Assembly (NCBI GenBank): GCA_958450365.1
Contig: CAUEEP010000743.1
Span: 9,197,415-9,261,414, forward strand
Source of the DNA: Mesorhabditis belari
Taxonomy: Eukaryota; Nematoda; Chromadorea; Rhabditida; Rhabditidae
DNA: 64,000 bases
Reading direction: 5' to 3'
A program made the translations under genes and the position numbers. Each line of letters opens with the position of its first letter. Position 1 is the first letter of the stretch. The notes beneath the pieces are model-generated. The model was not told where the DNA came from, did not search any database, and saw only the letters and a program-made list of their open reading frames with translations. Positions 34,639 to 48,510 of the stretch are shown one piece after another.

Positions 34639-37600
34639 ATGTCGGAGTGTGGTTTTTGTGGTCGAAAGGCTGGCTCATCCCCATCATTTCCCCTTCTCCT
34701 TTGCACTTCTTGCCTCTCAACCGTCTACTGCTCTCACGAACACCAGGTTTGATCAATCCAAAAAAAAAAGATATAGACTTACATTTATTTACCTTATTTT
34801 TTTTTCATTTCTCTCATTTCTTTACAAAATTCTACAGAATGCGTATTAATTATGAGCCTATTAAATAAATTAAATTAAATTAAATGAAATGAAATGAAAT
34901 CCCTATAATCATTTTTTTTAAATCTTCTATCTTTTATAGATTTTATATATTTAAATCTTCTAGATAGATATTGTTGAATTAGTTAAAAGTTTATTCCACA
35001 AAAATTTTCATTAATAGCATCTCTTCACTCACACGCAATTCTTGTGCAAGACAGTCAGAAGAAACAGCAACTTAATCATTTTTCCTGTCAAAAGTTTAAA
35101 GAAAATGTTGCTTTGTCAAAAAAAAAAAGATTGTGTTTGTTAATAACACATTTCTAGCTGAGAGCCTCTTAAATAGGGAGGCCTCAAATAGCTACAGTAA
35201 CCACTGGACACTTGTTACAGGTGATTTCCTCAAAGGTAAACATTTGATTCGCATCCTATACTCTGTACTTATCCAAAAATCAACTTTTACGTGCAGTTTT
35301 TCCTCACAAATTCGATAGTCTTTTTGGCAAAAACACAATCACTTTTTCGAGAGTGTTTTCCTTTGAGGAAATCACCTGTAACAAGTGTCCAGTGGTTACT
35401 GTGGCTATTTTGTCTATTTTCTAATTGGCATCAATCGAAAGTTTACCCCATATTAGCTATTACTGAAAGTTGGTTAGATGATTCGCATTGTTCCTCTTTA
35501 TTAAATCCCTCTAATAGCTATCTATTCGTTGTGATAGAAATAGTGCTTTTAAGAGTCACGTGGTGGGGTATTGCTTTTAATTCCCTCAAAAGGCGCCAGG
35601 TTTCATTAGATGATTGGTTAATCATCTAATGATTAACCAATTATCTAATGATTAACCAATCATCTAATGATTAACCAGTCATCTAGTGATGATTCGCATT
35701 GTTCTTCTTTATTAAATCCCTCTAATAGCTATCAAATTTTCACGGTGGTGGGCATTGCTTTTAATTAAAAATTTTCTGCCTTTCAACACTATTCTTAGCA
35801 AATTTGTCTTTGGTTGCGAAATTATTATTGTTGATTTTGTGTATCCCTATTCTTTCCGCCTGTTCTTAATTTATAGACCCCCGGATATTTCATTTTCAGC
35901 CACAGAGTCTATTTTGAGGAAATCACCTGTAACAAGTGCCCAGTGGTTACTGTAGCTATTTTGTCTATTTTCTAATTGGCATCAATCGAAAGTTTTTTTC
36001 TCATCACATGAAAAGATAAACATCTGCTTTTGTACGACTTCAAATAATGAGACTTATCCTCATCTTCTCATTCAATTTCTTGAGCTTAGGCCAAAGATTC
36101 TTTTCCTTTTTCGATTTGCTTTGTTGAATCCAGTATAGTATTTGGAAAAATTGATGAATAGTACAAGATGCACAGTCCTAGAAACTAGAAGACTAGAAAG
36201 TAGGACGTAGGTCCTACTTTCTAGTCTTCGATCTTTAATCTCTCAGAAAAAAAAGCACTTGTCACTCTCTTCAATTCACTATTTACAGAGAGTTAACAAA
36301 TTTTTTTTTTGCAGCTTTAGAAAAGGGAGAAATGGATGGAAAGAGACTGGATAAACAAATCCCTCCCCCACACCGTTTTTAGAGTAGCCAAATAGAGAAA
36401 GAAAGGAAAAAAAACGAGCTATTTTTGCGTGAATGTTTTGTGATGACCATCTAGTGAGTGGATGGGGTGACGAGAGTTTTAAAAAAAAGAACACTCTTTG
36501 CTTGGAAGAGAGAGAGAGCTGCAGGTGAAATTTCTGTCTTTTAGAAAGAATGCTCAAAGCTCAAAAATTAGAAGTTTCACTACGGTAGCCAACTCAATAG
36601 TAATACAAATTCTTTCTCGATTAAACACTTATCGTAAACTTGACAACAACTTGTGCAAAGCTACGAGAAAGATAGACGAGAAAGATAGATGAGAAAGATA
36701 GACTTAAGACATTTTCCTTTTGAATAGACTCTTGTGGAAATTCGACCTCGTGTTCAACTTTTTTTCTTCACCCCAATCTCTTTTAAGGAGATTGGGGTGA
36801 AGTCTGCCTTGTCTATCGTGTTACTTCAATGAAACAAAAAAGAAAACTCAAACAGTCAACTAAAGAAAAGAAATGCTTTGAAAAGAAATCTAATTAGTGC
36901 ATTCTGTTACAAATTCTGTTAAAATTTAATCCTTTTAACGATTAGTTAACAAAGAATTGGCTTTATCAACTGTCAAATTTCTCAATTACCGTAATCTTGT
37001 CTATAGTTATAGATAGATAGATCGAATTGAGGTTATAGGTAGATAGCTTTGAGCTTATAGATAGATATCCAACCAAACCACGATTCTGCAAGGGTTCATA
37101 AAGAATATTAAAAATCTAAAATGAATAAATTGGAGAAAAACTAGAGACAAGATTACGGTGATTGTCACCTTTCAGACATTCTCTACCGTAATCTCCAATA
37201 AACAAATTGAAAATATTTAATAGAGAGGTAAATAAAAGAGGCATGATTACAGTAATCGAGAATGCGTTTTAGAAAAAATACTTTAATCAACTGTATCCAA
37301 TAATCACATGATCCAGCTTATTCAGCACCACTTCATCAAATCCGATTCGGCTTTCAAGCCTTAAATCTATCTATAAGTTCCAGATCTATAGGCTCAAATC
37401 TCTTTCTATAAGCTCAAATCTATCTATCAATAATCTCAAAGCTATCTACAGCTATCTACAGTTGTATCTACAAGCTCAAATCTATCTATCTATAAACCCA
37501 AATCGATCTATCTACAACCTCAAATCTATCTATCTATCTATGATCTCAAATCTATCTATCTATCTTTTGGGTGTGTTTTGAGTGGTGTCCCGGGTAATTA

Positions 37601-40600
37601 TTGTGATTTTGTTTTGTCGCTATTCAACTGAATAAAGCATACATATATATATATGTTGTGTCCGATTTAGATTTCCGTCCGATTTAGATTACAGTCTATA
37701 TCGGACGTCCGATTTAGACTCAATCTAAATCGGACGTCTTATATAGATTGAACAATAATATAAACATGTTTAGTATATGTTCTTAAGCGTTTTCTGTAGT
37801 TTTCTGCATTTTTCAAAGGTCTGTTACTGTCTTTTTCTGAAAAGAAAACCCAACTATGAAATAATCAATAAAAGACCTTTGAAAATGCAGAAAACTACAG
37901 AAAACGCTTAAGAACATATACTAAACATGTTTATATTATTGTTCAATCTATATAAGACGTCCGATTTAGATTGAGTCGTCCGATATAGACTGTAATCTAA
38001 ATCGGACGTCCGCGATAAGTTCAATCTAAATCGGACGTCCGATTTAGATTGAATCTAAATCGGACGGAAATCTAAATCGGACACAACATATATATTTATA
38101 TATATCTATCTACAACCTCAACTCTATCTATCTACAACCTCAACTCTATCTATCTACAACCTCAACTCTATCTATCTACAACCTCAACTCTATCTATCTA
38201 CAACCTCAACTCTATCTATCTACAACCTCAACTCTATCTAGCTTGTTTGTTTTATTTCTTCATTAGTCACATTTCATGACAAAATTTCAATTTAAAACCA
38301 AATTTCCAGTTGTATTTTCAAATTTTAACCTCAAAAAACCCCCCTTCTTTCCTTTAGTTGTTTACTCCTTTTGCACTACAAAATTCTCTCACCTGTTCTT
38401 GATTTTTCCCTTGAAAACTCAGCCAACAATTGCTCACATGTGAATCGTGCAAATAAACAAGTAAAATTAGTTTCTTTTTTTGCTGTAATAAGTGCAAAAA
38501 CTACAAAAACTTGTAATTATTTTTCCCCATTTTTCTACTCGAAAAATCTCAAAACAAGCACACTAATTTCTCGATTTATTTTTAAACTAATTTCTCCATT
38601 TTCTCCAACAAGCACACTAATTTCTCCTCATTTTTTTTCGCCATTTAACCATGCTCAATTTTTCAATTATAATTGCTGTGGAAAGCTTGACGATTCTTAG
38701 ATTTTTTCGCCATTTAGCTATGCTCAATTTTTCAATTATATTTCAATTATTGCTGTGGAAAGCTTGACGATTCTTAGATTTTTTGTCTCAATTCAACCGT
38801 AATCCAAAAACACTTGCAAATCGCATATTTGAATTATGTTTTTCGGGATTATTACGATTTTTGTTTTTTGATTAACAATGAGAAAAATTCAATATTGTCT
38901 AAAGAGGCACCGAAAAATAAGCGTATTTTTTGGTCACTGATTCACTAGCATTCACTCATTCAATCACAGCTCTTTCAATGTTGTGAATTGAATTTACATA
39001 ACGAAACTCTCATGCTTTTTATGGGACAACAATTTAGTGTACTTTTTGGCGTTCATACGCACCCCTTCTAGCCCACTTGATTCACTTCCATTTATCTTGC
39101 TTTGCCATTGATTCACTAGCTTTCAATCACAGCTCTTTCAATGTTGTGAATTGAATTTACATAACGAAACTCTTATACTTTTTATGGGATAACAATTTAG
39201 TGTACTTTTTGGCGTTCATACGCACCCCTTGCAGCGCACTTGATTCACTTCCATTTATCTTGCTTTAATGCCAAGAGAATAAAGAATTCAGTGCACCAGA
39301 AATAGAGTGTTTCCGCTTTTCAGTCTTTAAAGAACTGATTTAGAATCATTCTATTTTTTTTTAGTTCTTTAGTTCTATAATTCTTTAGGCACAGCCGAAA
39401 GATTGAATCTTTCCCTGTCTATTTGTGCTTTGCTCCACTGCTTGCCCTTTTTCCGTGCCCCAGATAACGTGCGTTTCCGTGAAAAACTCTTGAGTTTTGT
39501 CTCCCACCAAACGTGACTTCTTATCAATCAAACGATCTCCAAAACTGGGATACAAAAGGAAGGAAAGAGAAAGAAAATGCTTGAAATTTGATCAATTCAA
39601 ACTTTAGACTGCAAAAAAACGATACTATTCTTGTTGTTTTTTTTTCTGTATTAAATTATAATTCATCTTTTAGTTCCGGTTTAAAAAAAGCTTTGTAATT
39701 GTTGGGTTTTCACTGAATTTTACTGCTTTTTGCCTCATATTACTGCTCTAATTCAAGAAAACAAATTGGCTTTATAGTTTGTAAAAATCAAAAAACAAAA
39801 ATAATCGAATTGAACCTTTTAGCAAAGAAATGTCGTTCATAAAACTTTGAGCAATGATTCGCTGTAAATTTCAAGTGAAATTTTCAAGTTTTATGGTTAA
39901 AATAGACAACAAAACAAAGACATTGTTGTCTTTTCAATTGTTACCGTGTTTTTTCTTTTGTTACCGACGACTACTATATAATAAGTTTAACACAAAATCA
40001 TTAACACACGCGTCTATTACTCACTGGATATTTTAAGCTTCCGTTCATTTTCATTGTGCGGAAGCTTTATTTTCATTGTGCGGAAGCTCTATTTTCATTG
40101 TGCGGAAACTCAACTCTATTTTCATTGTGTGGAAGCTCTATTTTCATTGTGTGGAAGCTCTATGCTTATTAGGCTCCACTTTTAAAACGAAAACGACTAT
40201 ACAATAAGTTTAACACAAAATCGTTAACACACGCGTCTATTACTCATTGGATATTTGAAGCTTCCGTTCATTTTCATTGTGCGGAAACTCAACTCTATTT
40301 TCATTATGCGGAAGCTCTATTTTCATTGTGCAGAAACTCAACTCTATTTTCATTGTGCGGAAGCTCTCTGCTTATTCTCCAGTCTCCACTTTTAAAACGA
40401 CAACTACTATACAATAAGTTTACTGTAAAAAGCTTTTAAAGCTTCTAATCTTTAAAGTTTGAATGTTTTTCTTAAATATTTCAGAATATTTCTCCTCAAT
40501 GTGGTTTCAAATGTTCTCTAATCAAATTCTAATTTGATGCCTTTATTAAAAGCCTTTGATAAGCTGATTTCTGTTTATAATTCTCACAAAAAGCAAAAAG

Positions 40601-43600
40601 CTTTATGTTTTTTTAAAAATCAATGTCTAGCCAAAGAAAAATTGTTATTCTAATATTAGAATAACAATTTTATTTCTCTACATCTTAGAAGTTTCATTTT
40701 TCCCTTTCCCCCCTCGTGTTGTTTTCAAGTTAGATTTGAACAGAAAAAGTAGTGATCTCCGAAAATTCTTCAATCTTTTTCTATCTCTTTCATATATTTT
40801 TCCTAATTTAAAAAAAAAAATTTTGTTTTTCTTTTAAGTTTATTGGTTTGTTTTTATCGATTTCTACTCTAATACTTGCTTTTATTTCAATATTTGTTAT
40901 GCTTTTTTAGTCTTTTTCAACTTTCAACATCTAAACTGTATAAAGATTGAAAGAATCAAAAATCTTTTCACTATTTTCTCTTTATGTTTATCATTATGTT
41001 CATGATGTTCTCTGTTTAAAAAAAATTTTTGTAAAAAGATTAAAGAACAATTTTTATACAGTTTAGACGTTGAAAAAGACTAAAAAAGTATAGGAAATAT
41101 TGAAAAGAGAATTCAATGAGTAATTGGTGATTAATCTTTAAACCTTTTACGAGAAAATTGAACAGAGAACATCATGAACATAATGATAAACATAAAAAGA
41201 AAATAATGAAAAGACCCATTGAATGTTTGAATTCTCTTTTCAATATTTCCTATACTTTTTTAGTCTTTTTCAACGTCTAAACGGTAGACAAATTCAAAGA
41301 ATTCAAAGAATTCAAAAGAATCAAAAATCTTTTCATTATTTTCTCGTTATCATTATGTTCATGATGTTCTTTGTTCACAAAGATTAAAGAACAACAATTA
41401 CTCATTGGATATTTGAATTCTCTTTTAATCCTATTCATTCTATTCATTTTCTTTGTCGATTTGAGCAAATTTCTCTTACTCTTTTCTTCTTTTTATAACG
41501 ATAACTCTTGCAGTTTCTTTTCTGTAAAATTATTTACCTTTTACAGCCATTTTAACAACCATTTTAACAACCATTTCAACAACCATTTCAACAACCATTT
41601 TAACAACAAAAACCCATAGCTAAGTAAAAATAATTCAAGAATCCAAAAAAAACTAACTTTTTCAAAAGTACATCATTTTACACAACCAAATATTTGTGTA
41701 CATCATTTTACACAGCCAAGCACTTTTAACCAAATATTTGTGAAAGTACATTTTATCATCGAGTCTTCTTTGAGATCTCTTTGAGATTTAAGATCTTTTC
41801 AACTACTCCAAATCCCTTTATAATGGAAAGTAATCAATATCGAATTGCTGGCTTTTTTTCCATATTCTTTGAATAACCTATCAATTCGCAGAAGAACGAT
41901 AAGTTCGTTGGGCAGTTATCACAGTTATTTATCTGGAAATTGTTTTCGCAGCTCAAAAATTCGGTGCTACTTATTGATCTTTTCCGCATGCAATTTTCTC
42001 CTAATTTCTTCTCGTGCGATTCCTGTCTGAAGGAGCAAAAAAAAAGAGGGAGAAAGAAGAGGGCGTCTATCGGGGGAGTGTCACGTAGTTGCTGGGAATG
42101 GCACGTAGGAGAGGGAAGGGGAAAGAGAAGGGGAAAGAGAAGGGGAAAGAGAAGGGGAAAGAGAAGGGGAAAGAGAAGGGGAGAAGAGATCTCGAGGAAT
42201 TGAGAACCACATAGAGAATTGATGGATAGAGAAACGATGGAAAATACGGAAAGGTATTGGACTAGATAGAGAAAGCGTTCATGTGATGGACAAGTGAAGA
42301 TGCATTTTTGAAGAGATGGAAAGAGAAAATGCTTTATAGAGAAAGCGATGGAGAGGAATTAGAAAGAGAAAGAATAGAGAAAGATGGTTAGAAAGTGAGA
42401 AGAGTAGAGAAAAACAGTTGATAGATCAAGTCTGAAATAGTGTAAAAAGTTGATGGAAGGTTTTAGAGATCTAGAGAAATGGGGAACCATAGAGGAATCA
42501 AAATTTAGGCATTGAAGCGCCGCAGACAAACAAGGAAACGGGAAAAGTGTTTTAGCTAGAGAAATGAGTGAGAAAATTCATTTCGAATAGAAAAGCTTTC
42601 TAGAGAATACCAGAAAAAGAAAGATTGAGAAGATTTGAGAGAAGAAAAAGAGCGTAAACTCTGGATGTCTACTTTTCGAAAGACTCACGTTTTCCTTTGC
42701 TTTTTTCCTTTCGAACCCGGTCGAGGCAAAAATTTCGTTTCTCCATTTTCTCTTTTTATATTTTTTTGTTTTCTTTTTTCTTCCTTTTTCTTTCAAATTC
42801 CTTTGAAAATTGATTCATTTTCTTTCTCTCTTTTTAAAGGACTTTGCACCTTTCCCTGTCTGAGAATCAAATCAACAAGTTGCTCTGCAATTTGTTGACT
42901 TGATTAGCTTGACTTGATTGACTTGGCTTGGCTTGATTGACTTGGCTTGGCTCGATTGACTTGATTGACTTGACTTGATTGACTTGACTTGAATGGACTT
43001 GATTGACTTGATTGACTTGACTTGACTTGACTTGATTAGCTTGACTTGATTGACTTGATTGACTTGATTGACTTGATTGACTTGATTGACTTGATGATGC
43101 ATTCAAGTTGACTTGATTTTTCTTGACTTGATGCATTTGTTGATCAATCAAATGCATTATTAATTTCTTTGAAAATAGATATAATGAACATTTTTCGTAT
43201 AAACATTCCTTAGGCTTTTTCAATTTTTTTTTCGATAATCCGAACTTTTTGTGCTCTTCGTCTAACAAATTGTCTCAAAGAAAGAAGATTTTTTTTTTTG
43301 TTTTCTCAATCTCAAACTCACTTAGCTCTCATTAGTTCTTTGCTCTCATTAGTTCTCATCAGTTTTTCAGATCGTTTTTCAAATCACATAGTCTAACTTG
43401 TCTAAAATTCACTAATCAGCTAAAATTTCCAATTCCTATACTGAAAGCTAGATCTTTTTTGATAAAAACTAACAAATCTACACTCGAATCTTTTACTCTT
43501 TTGATCCCCCGCCCTCCCCACTAACCTAGACATCTTTTTTTTTGCTCATTCTATCGAAAAATCACACCTCAAAGATCATTGTTCCATCGTTTTTTTACAT

Positions 43601-46600
43601 AAATTCTATGTTCACTTTCATTTTCCAATCATTTTCCAATCATTTTCTATTCATTTTCCCCTTCTAGACTACAAGATATCATCATTTTTTATCAAATCCC
43701 TTTGTATTTTCCCCCAAAAACTCACTTCTTTCTTAGATCTTTGATCCAAAATTTCAATTTCTCTGATTTTTTTCTCCAAATTAAATCCCGTAAATGTACG
43801 GGGATTTATCCCGAAATTTTATTCTAATTACGATTGAGAGAAAAGATTTGTCCTACGACAGATTAGACAATAACCCACGGATGGATGACTCGGATTTGGT
43901 TACCAGATCTAGCGCTGCCCCCGGGAATCTTCTCCAAACACTTGCCCGTACTTCTTCTTTTCCCCCAGACTAAAAACACAAAAATTTTTAGAGCCTTTCA
44001 TTTTCATTTCTTTTTCTTTTTCGGCTAGCTTGTTTTTTTGGGTGTCGCAAGAATTTGAGCCATTGCTTTTCTGACACATTAAACTTTACGTGTACTTTCA
44101 ATGAATCTAGTGCACCAGAAAGAGTATGGTTACAATTAATTGAGTAAAAAAAGTGCATACGAAAAGCAAAGGCTCATTGATTTGCTTGCTAGGTATGATA
44201 AAGTTTAAAAGCTAAATACATAAAATGTTAAAAAAAACTCTAAACTCAAGAATATAGATCAAATATAGTTGATCAAGTAGAAATCAAGTGCTGGGCTTGT
44301 CTGTCTTGGTCTGTCTGCTTGTCTGTCTGTCTGTTTGTCTTGTCTGCCTGTCTGTCTGTCTGTCTTGTCTGTCTGTCTTGTCTGTCTGTCTGTCTTGTCT
44401 GTCTGTCTGTTTGTCTTGTCTGTCTGTCTTTTCTTGGTCTGTCTGTCTTGGTCAAACTTGGTTCACAAAAAGTTCATGAAAGTCAGGTCGTCAGAGTCCG
44501 CAATCGAATCCCATGCGGATCAAAGCATACACTCTTTTTGCACACACAAATACGCACGTCTCGTTCTCCGAATTTCAAAGCAGAGATCACGTTTTCATCG
44601 GAAGAGAGTCGATTTTTTTCCCCCAAAAATAAAAAATGAGCTCATTATCTGGGGGCTTTTCTTTCTTTTTCTCTTTCTGTTCCTCTTCCTCTTTCTCTTT
44701 CTCTTTTCCCCTCAAAAACAGACCGGGTTGGCTGTGGCTGTTTCCCCAAACTTTTCCCCTTTTCTCCCCATTTTTCTCTTGATATCTCAACCATTTTCGC
44801 GCCATATCGATGAGGGAAAACGATGAACGTTTTTTTTCCTTATCGAAAATCTTTCTTTTCTATATGCACACGTTTATCCTCTTTTCCTCCCACATCGCAA
44901 AGAAATAATCAATTTTTTTCTCTGCTTGTGTTTTCTTTTCTTTACATTTCTTTGCATTTCTTTACATTTCAAGATCAAAGCTTGAAAATAAGATTTAAAA
45001 AGTGACTCTTAACCTGATCCTGGGCCAAGTTTGGCCCGAGTTTGGCCCGAGTTTGGGCCAAGCTTACATTTTAAGGTCAAAGCTTGAAAATAAGATTTAA
45101 AAAGTGACTCTTAACCTGATCTTGGGCCGAGATTTGGCCCGAAAAAATGAAATTTTTCTGGCTGAAATGGGTTTCCAGAAGGCTTCTTCAGTGCCAGCCA
45201 CACGTCCACTGGTGGCACAACGGGTAGAGGGATTGTATACGAAACGATTCCTTCATCCTTTCGCTTATTTTCAATTCCATTCTTCGTTTTTCTTTTTATT
45301 TTAATGGAAACATCTTACACTTAAAACACTTAAATTTCTCAAACTACTTGGCATCAAATTTTTCTCGATCTTTCCATTTTTAACTGAATCCCATCTTTCC
45401 TCTTGCAAACTTCTCCACTTTTTTTTAATCTCCCTCTCCTGCAAAAGAATCTCCCTCTCCTGCATCTTCTACCCCCATGAGGCACGTATGCATTTGTGAG
45501 ATCTCTCTCCTCTTTTCCCTCATCTCACTGCTACTAATTCTGTTTTGTGCAAAAGATTACACTTAAATATTCCACAACATACCTATTCATCCATCTATTT
45601 TTTCAAATTTGACCTTTTTGAGTAGTCCAAATACTCTTCAAATAGAAATATTTGTTTTCTCGTTCTTTCATTCCCTCGTTTATTATGAGTTTTGTCAAAA
45701 AAAAAACTGATGTAACTATTGCATGTTTACATGAATAGCTGAAAAAAAGAATATACAGTTACAGAAAAAAAGAATATAAGAATGTAGTTGAAACGAGTTC
45801 TTTTACTGAGAAAGTTTAACGCGAATTAAAAGCTTTCAAAGAAAAATTTTCCAAACTTCTTTCAACTATTGCTCACTTTAAGCTTAGTTAATTTCCCGGT
45901 TCACGCAAGAAGTCTGGACTAGTTTTAGTGTAAATCTGTTGCTCTTTGTAATCTGTAAGTGTAAGAGTCACCGGGTCAAAGATTACAAAGATTCTGACCT
46001 GATTCTAGCTTGCTTACAAGCCCTCACCTGATTGTTGCCCTAGCAAAGAGTTAGGCTTTCAAATCCGGACAGATTGCTTAATCTCCCTTGAATCCTTTCC
46101 AGAATCCTTTCCAGAAAACTCGTTAATCAACGCTTGTTTTTGCAACTCGTGTAGCCTAGGAGCTTTTGATCTCTTGGCCTCTGCTCTCATTCCATTTTTG
46201 TCTTCTCAACTCAATTACTCATACACTTTCCCCCACTCCTTTCTTCTCTTCAAACCGATCAATTCCCAATTATCGTTGTAGGGATTTTTCCAACAAGAAC
46301 TTCTTTTTCTTTCTTTTTCTTTTTCCTTTTTAGAAATATACTCTTATGTAGTGAATTTTTCTCTTTTTCCCTTTCTTTCCACCTCACTTCTTTCTCTTAT
46401 TTTCCCCTGGCAAAAACAAATAATGAATTCAGATTTTTTTTTAAAACACAAACTCATTTTTCACATCTTTTCTTCATCTTTCTCACTTAAAAATGGAATT
46501 TTCTATAAAATTTGCTGAACTTTGGCCAAGCTTTTGACGAAGAACAATGTGCTGTACTAATGTACTAGTGTACTAATGTACTAAACTTGGAAATCACCGT

Positions 46601-48429
46601 ATTCTTTATCCAAAATCCAAATCCACTTTGTATGTAAATTTTTCGTTATTTCAGTTAACCTATAAAGTGTCGACGTTTAGAGAAAATGAGCTTTATTTTC
46701 AGATTTCACATTTAAAAGAGTTTTTATTTCAAGAAAAAAAACATACTTTTCAATTAGATGAATGCTTTCCTCAAAGTTTTCTTCGTGTTTCTCCGCACAT
46801 GTCTCACAAACAAGCAACTTGAGTAAGCTGAATTGCAGCTCATCTAATATTTCAACTATCGCACAAACTTTTTCCAGTCACTTCTCATCCTTATTTCTCT
46901 TGCAAACAGACAAATTTTCAAATAACGATTAGCTTCTTTAGCTTCATAGCTTCTTTCATAGCTTCATAGCCTCTTTCATAGCTTCATAGCTTCTTTCATA
47001 GCTTCTTTAGCTTCATAGCTTCATAGCTTCTTTTATACCTCATTCCACCTCACTTCTTTCTCTTATTTTCCCCTGGCAAAAACAAATAATGAATTCAGAT
47101 TTTTTTAAAACACAAACTCATTTTTCACATCTTTTCTTTATCTTTCTCACTTAAAAATGGAATTTTCTATAAAATTTGCTAAACTTTGATCAAATTTTTT
47201 ACAAAGAACCAATGTGCTAAACTTGTAAATAACCGTATTCTTTATCCAAATCCACCTTTTTTGCAACTAAAACTATGTAAATACATTTCGATAAACTTTG
47301 ATCTTTTCACGAAAACAATTCAAAATCGCGTATGCGATTGTAGTTTTGCAATTTGAGCAATCATTGAAAAAGTACAAATCCCACCTAGACTCAGCAGCAT
47401 TAATCATTTAATCATTTGAATTTCTAAAACCCTTCAAAAACCGTGTCACCTTTGAAAGCTAGTGTAAACTCACTTAATTAAATATATCTAAAGACAGAAA
47501 GCGAATATCTTTCTAGATTTCATTTTTAGAAATCTCAAATCATTCAAAATTTTATCAAAACCATCAAAATGAATCTTTGCTAAATATTTTGCTTTCTTTT
47601 TTTTGCATTTCTTTATCTCGTAATTGAACAAAATAACTTCAATTTCAGATTAAGCAATTAAAAAGAGCTTATTTAGCTCGAAAATGTTCAGATGATTAAA
47701 GTAAATAAAGTTCGTAAAAAGTTGATATCATCTAAGTTCTCAAAGTTCGATAGTCATTGTAAAAAGTAATACTCTAAAACAAACAAAAAAGGTGATATTC
47801 TCATGTCGAAGTGTTCTTTGGTGAACTTGAATCACTCAAAAGCTTTAAATTCATCTATATAAAGCGTAAATTTTACATTAGAATGTTCAAAATCTTATCT
47901 TATTTAACCGCTTTGATCTCGATTCGCTTATCGCTTAATGTAAAAGTGAAATGTATGTAAATTAGTTAGTTAAACTAGTGAGTTAAATTAGTTGCACTGC
48001 AAACACTTGTAGTTTTTTCTCTTTCTTTTCAAATTAGAGAAGAAAATAGATAAAACTATATCTTTTCTCGAATATTTATCAATCTATCTACCTATCTACC
48101 TATCTATCTACCTATCTACCTATCTACCTATCTATCTACCTATCTACCTATCTATCTATCTATCTACCTATCTATCTATCTATCTACCTATCTATCAATC
48201 TATCTATCTATCTATCAATCTATCTATCTATCAATCTATCTATCAATCTATCTATCAATCTATCTATCTATCTATCTATCTACCTATCTATCTACCTATC
48301 TATCTACCTATCTATCTATCTATCTATCTATCAATCTATCTATCAATCTATCTATCAATCTATCTATCAATCTATCTATCAATCTATCTATCTATCTATC
48401 TATCAATCTATCTATCAATCTATCTATCA

Positions 48430-48464
<35 letters not shown>

Positions 48465-48477
48465 AATCTATCTATCA

Positions 48478-48510
<33 letters not shown>

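Noticed and set aside
42867..43268. Minus-strand frame rich in SSQ/NQV repeats
   Set aside because: It is the translation of a gacttgattg array.
43883..43973. MDDSDLVTRSSAAPGNLLQT frame as an alternative first exon of egl-9
   Set aside because: It meets TAA after about 30 codons with no good donor. The exon at 34639 supplies the missing MYND half in phase, so this frame is unnecessary. It stays a weak candidate for an alternative start.
44288..44455. Cysteine-rich frames that look like small secreted proteins
   Set aside because: They are translations of a (TGTC)n microsatellite, with no start context, splice sites or conserved spacing.
45185..45245. Possible tRNA gene (tggtggcacaacgggtagag)
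   Set aside because: The A-box-like stretch is not followed by a B box at proper distance, and no cloverleaf could be drawn.
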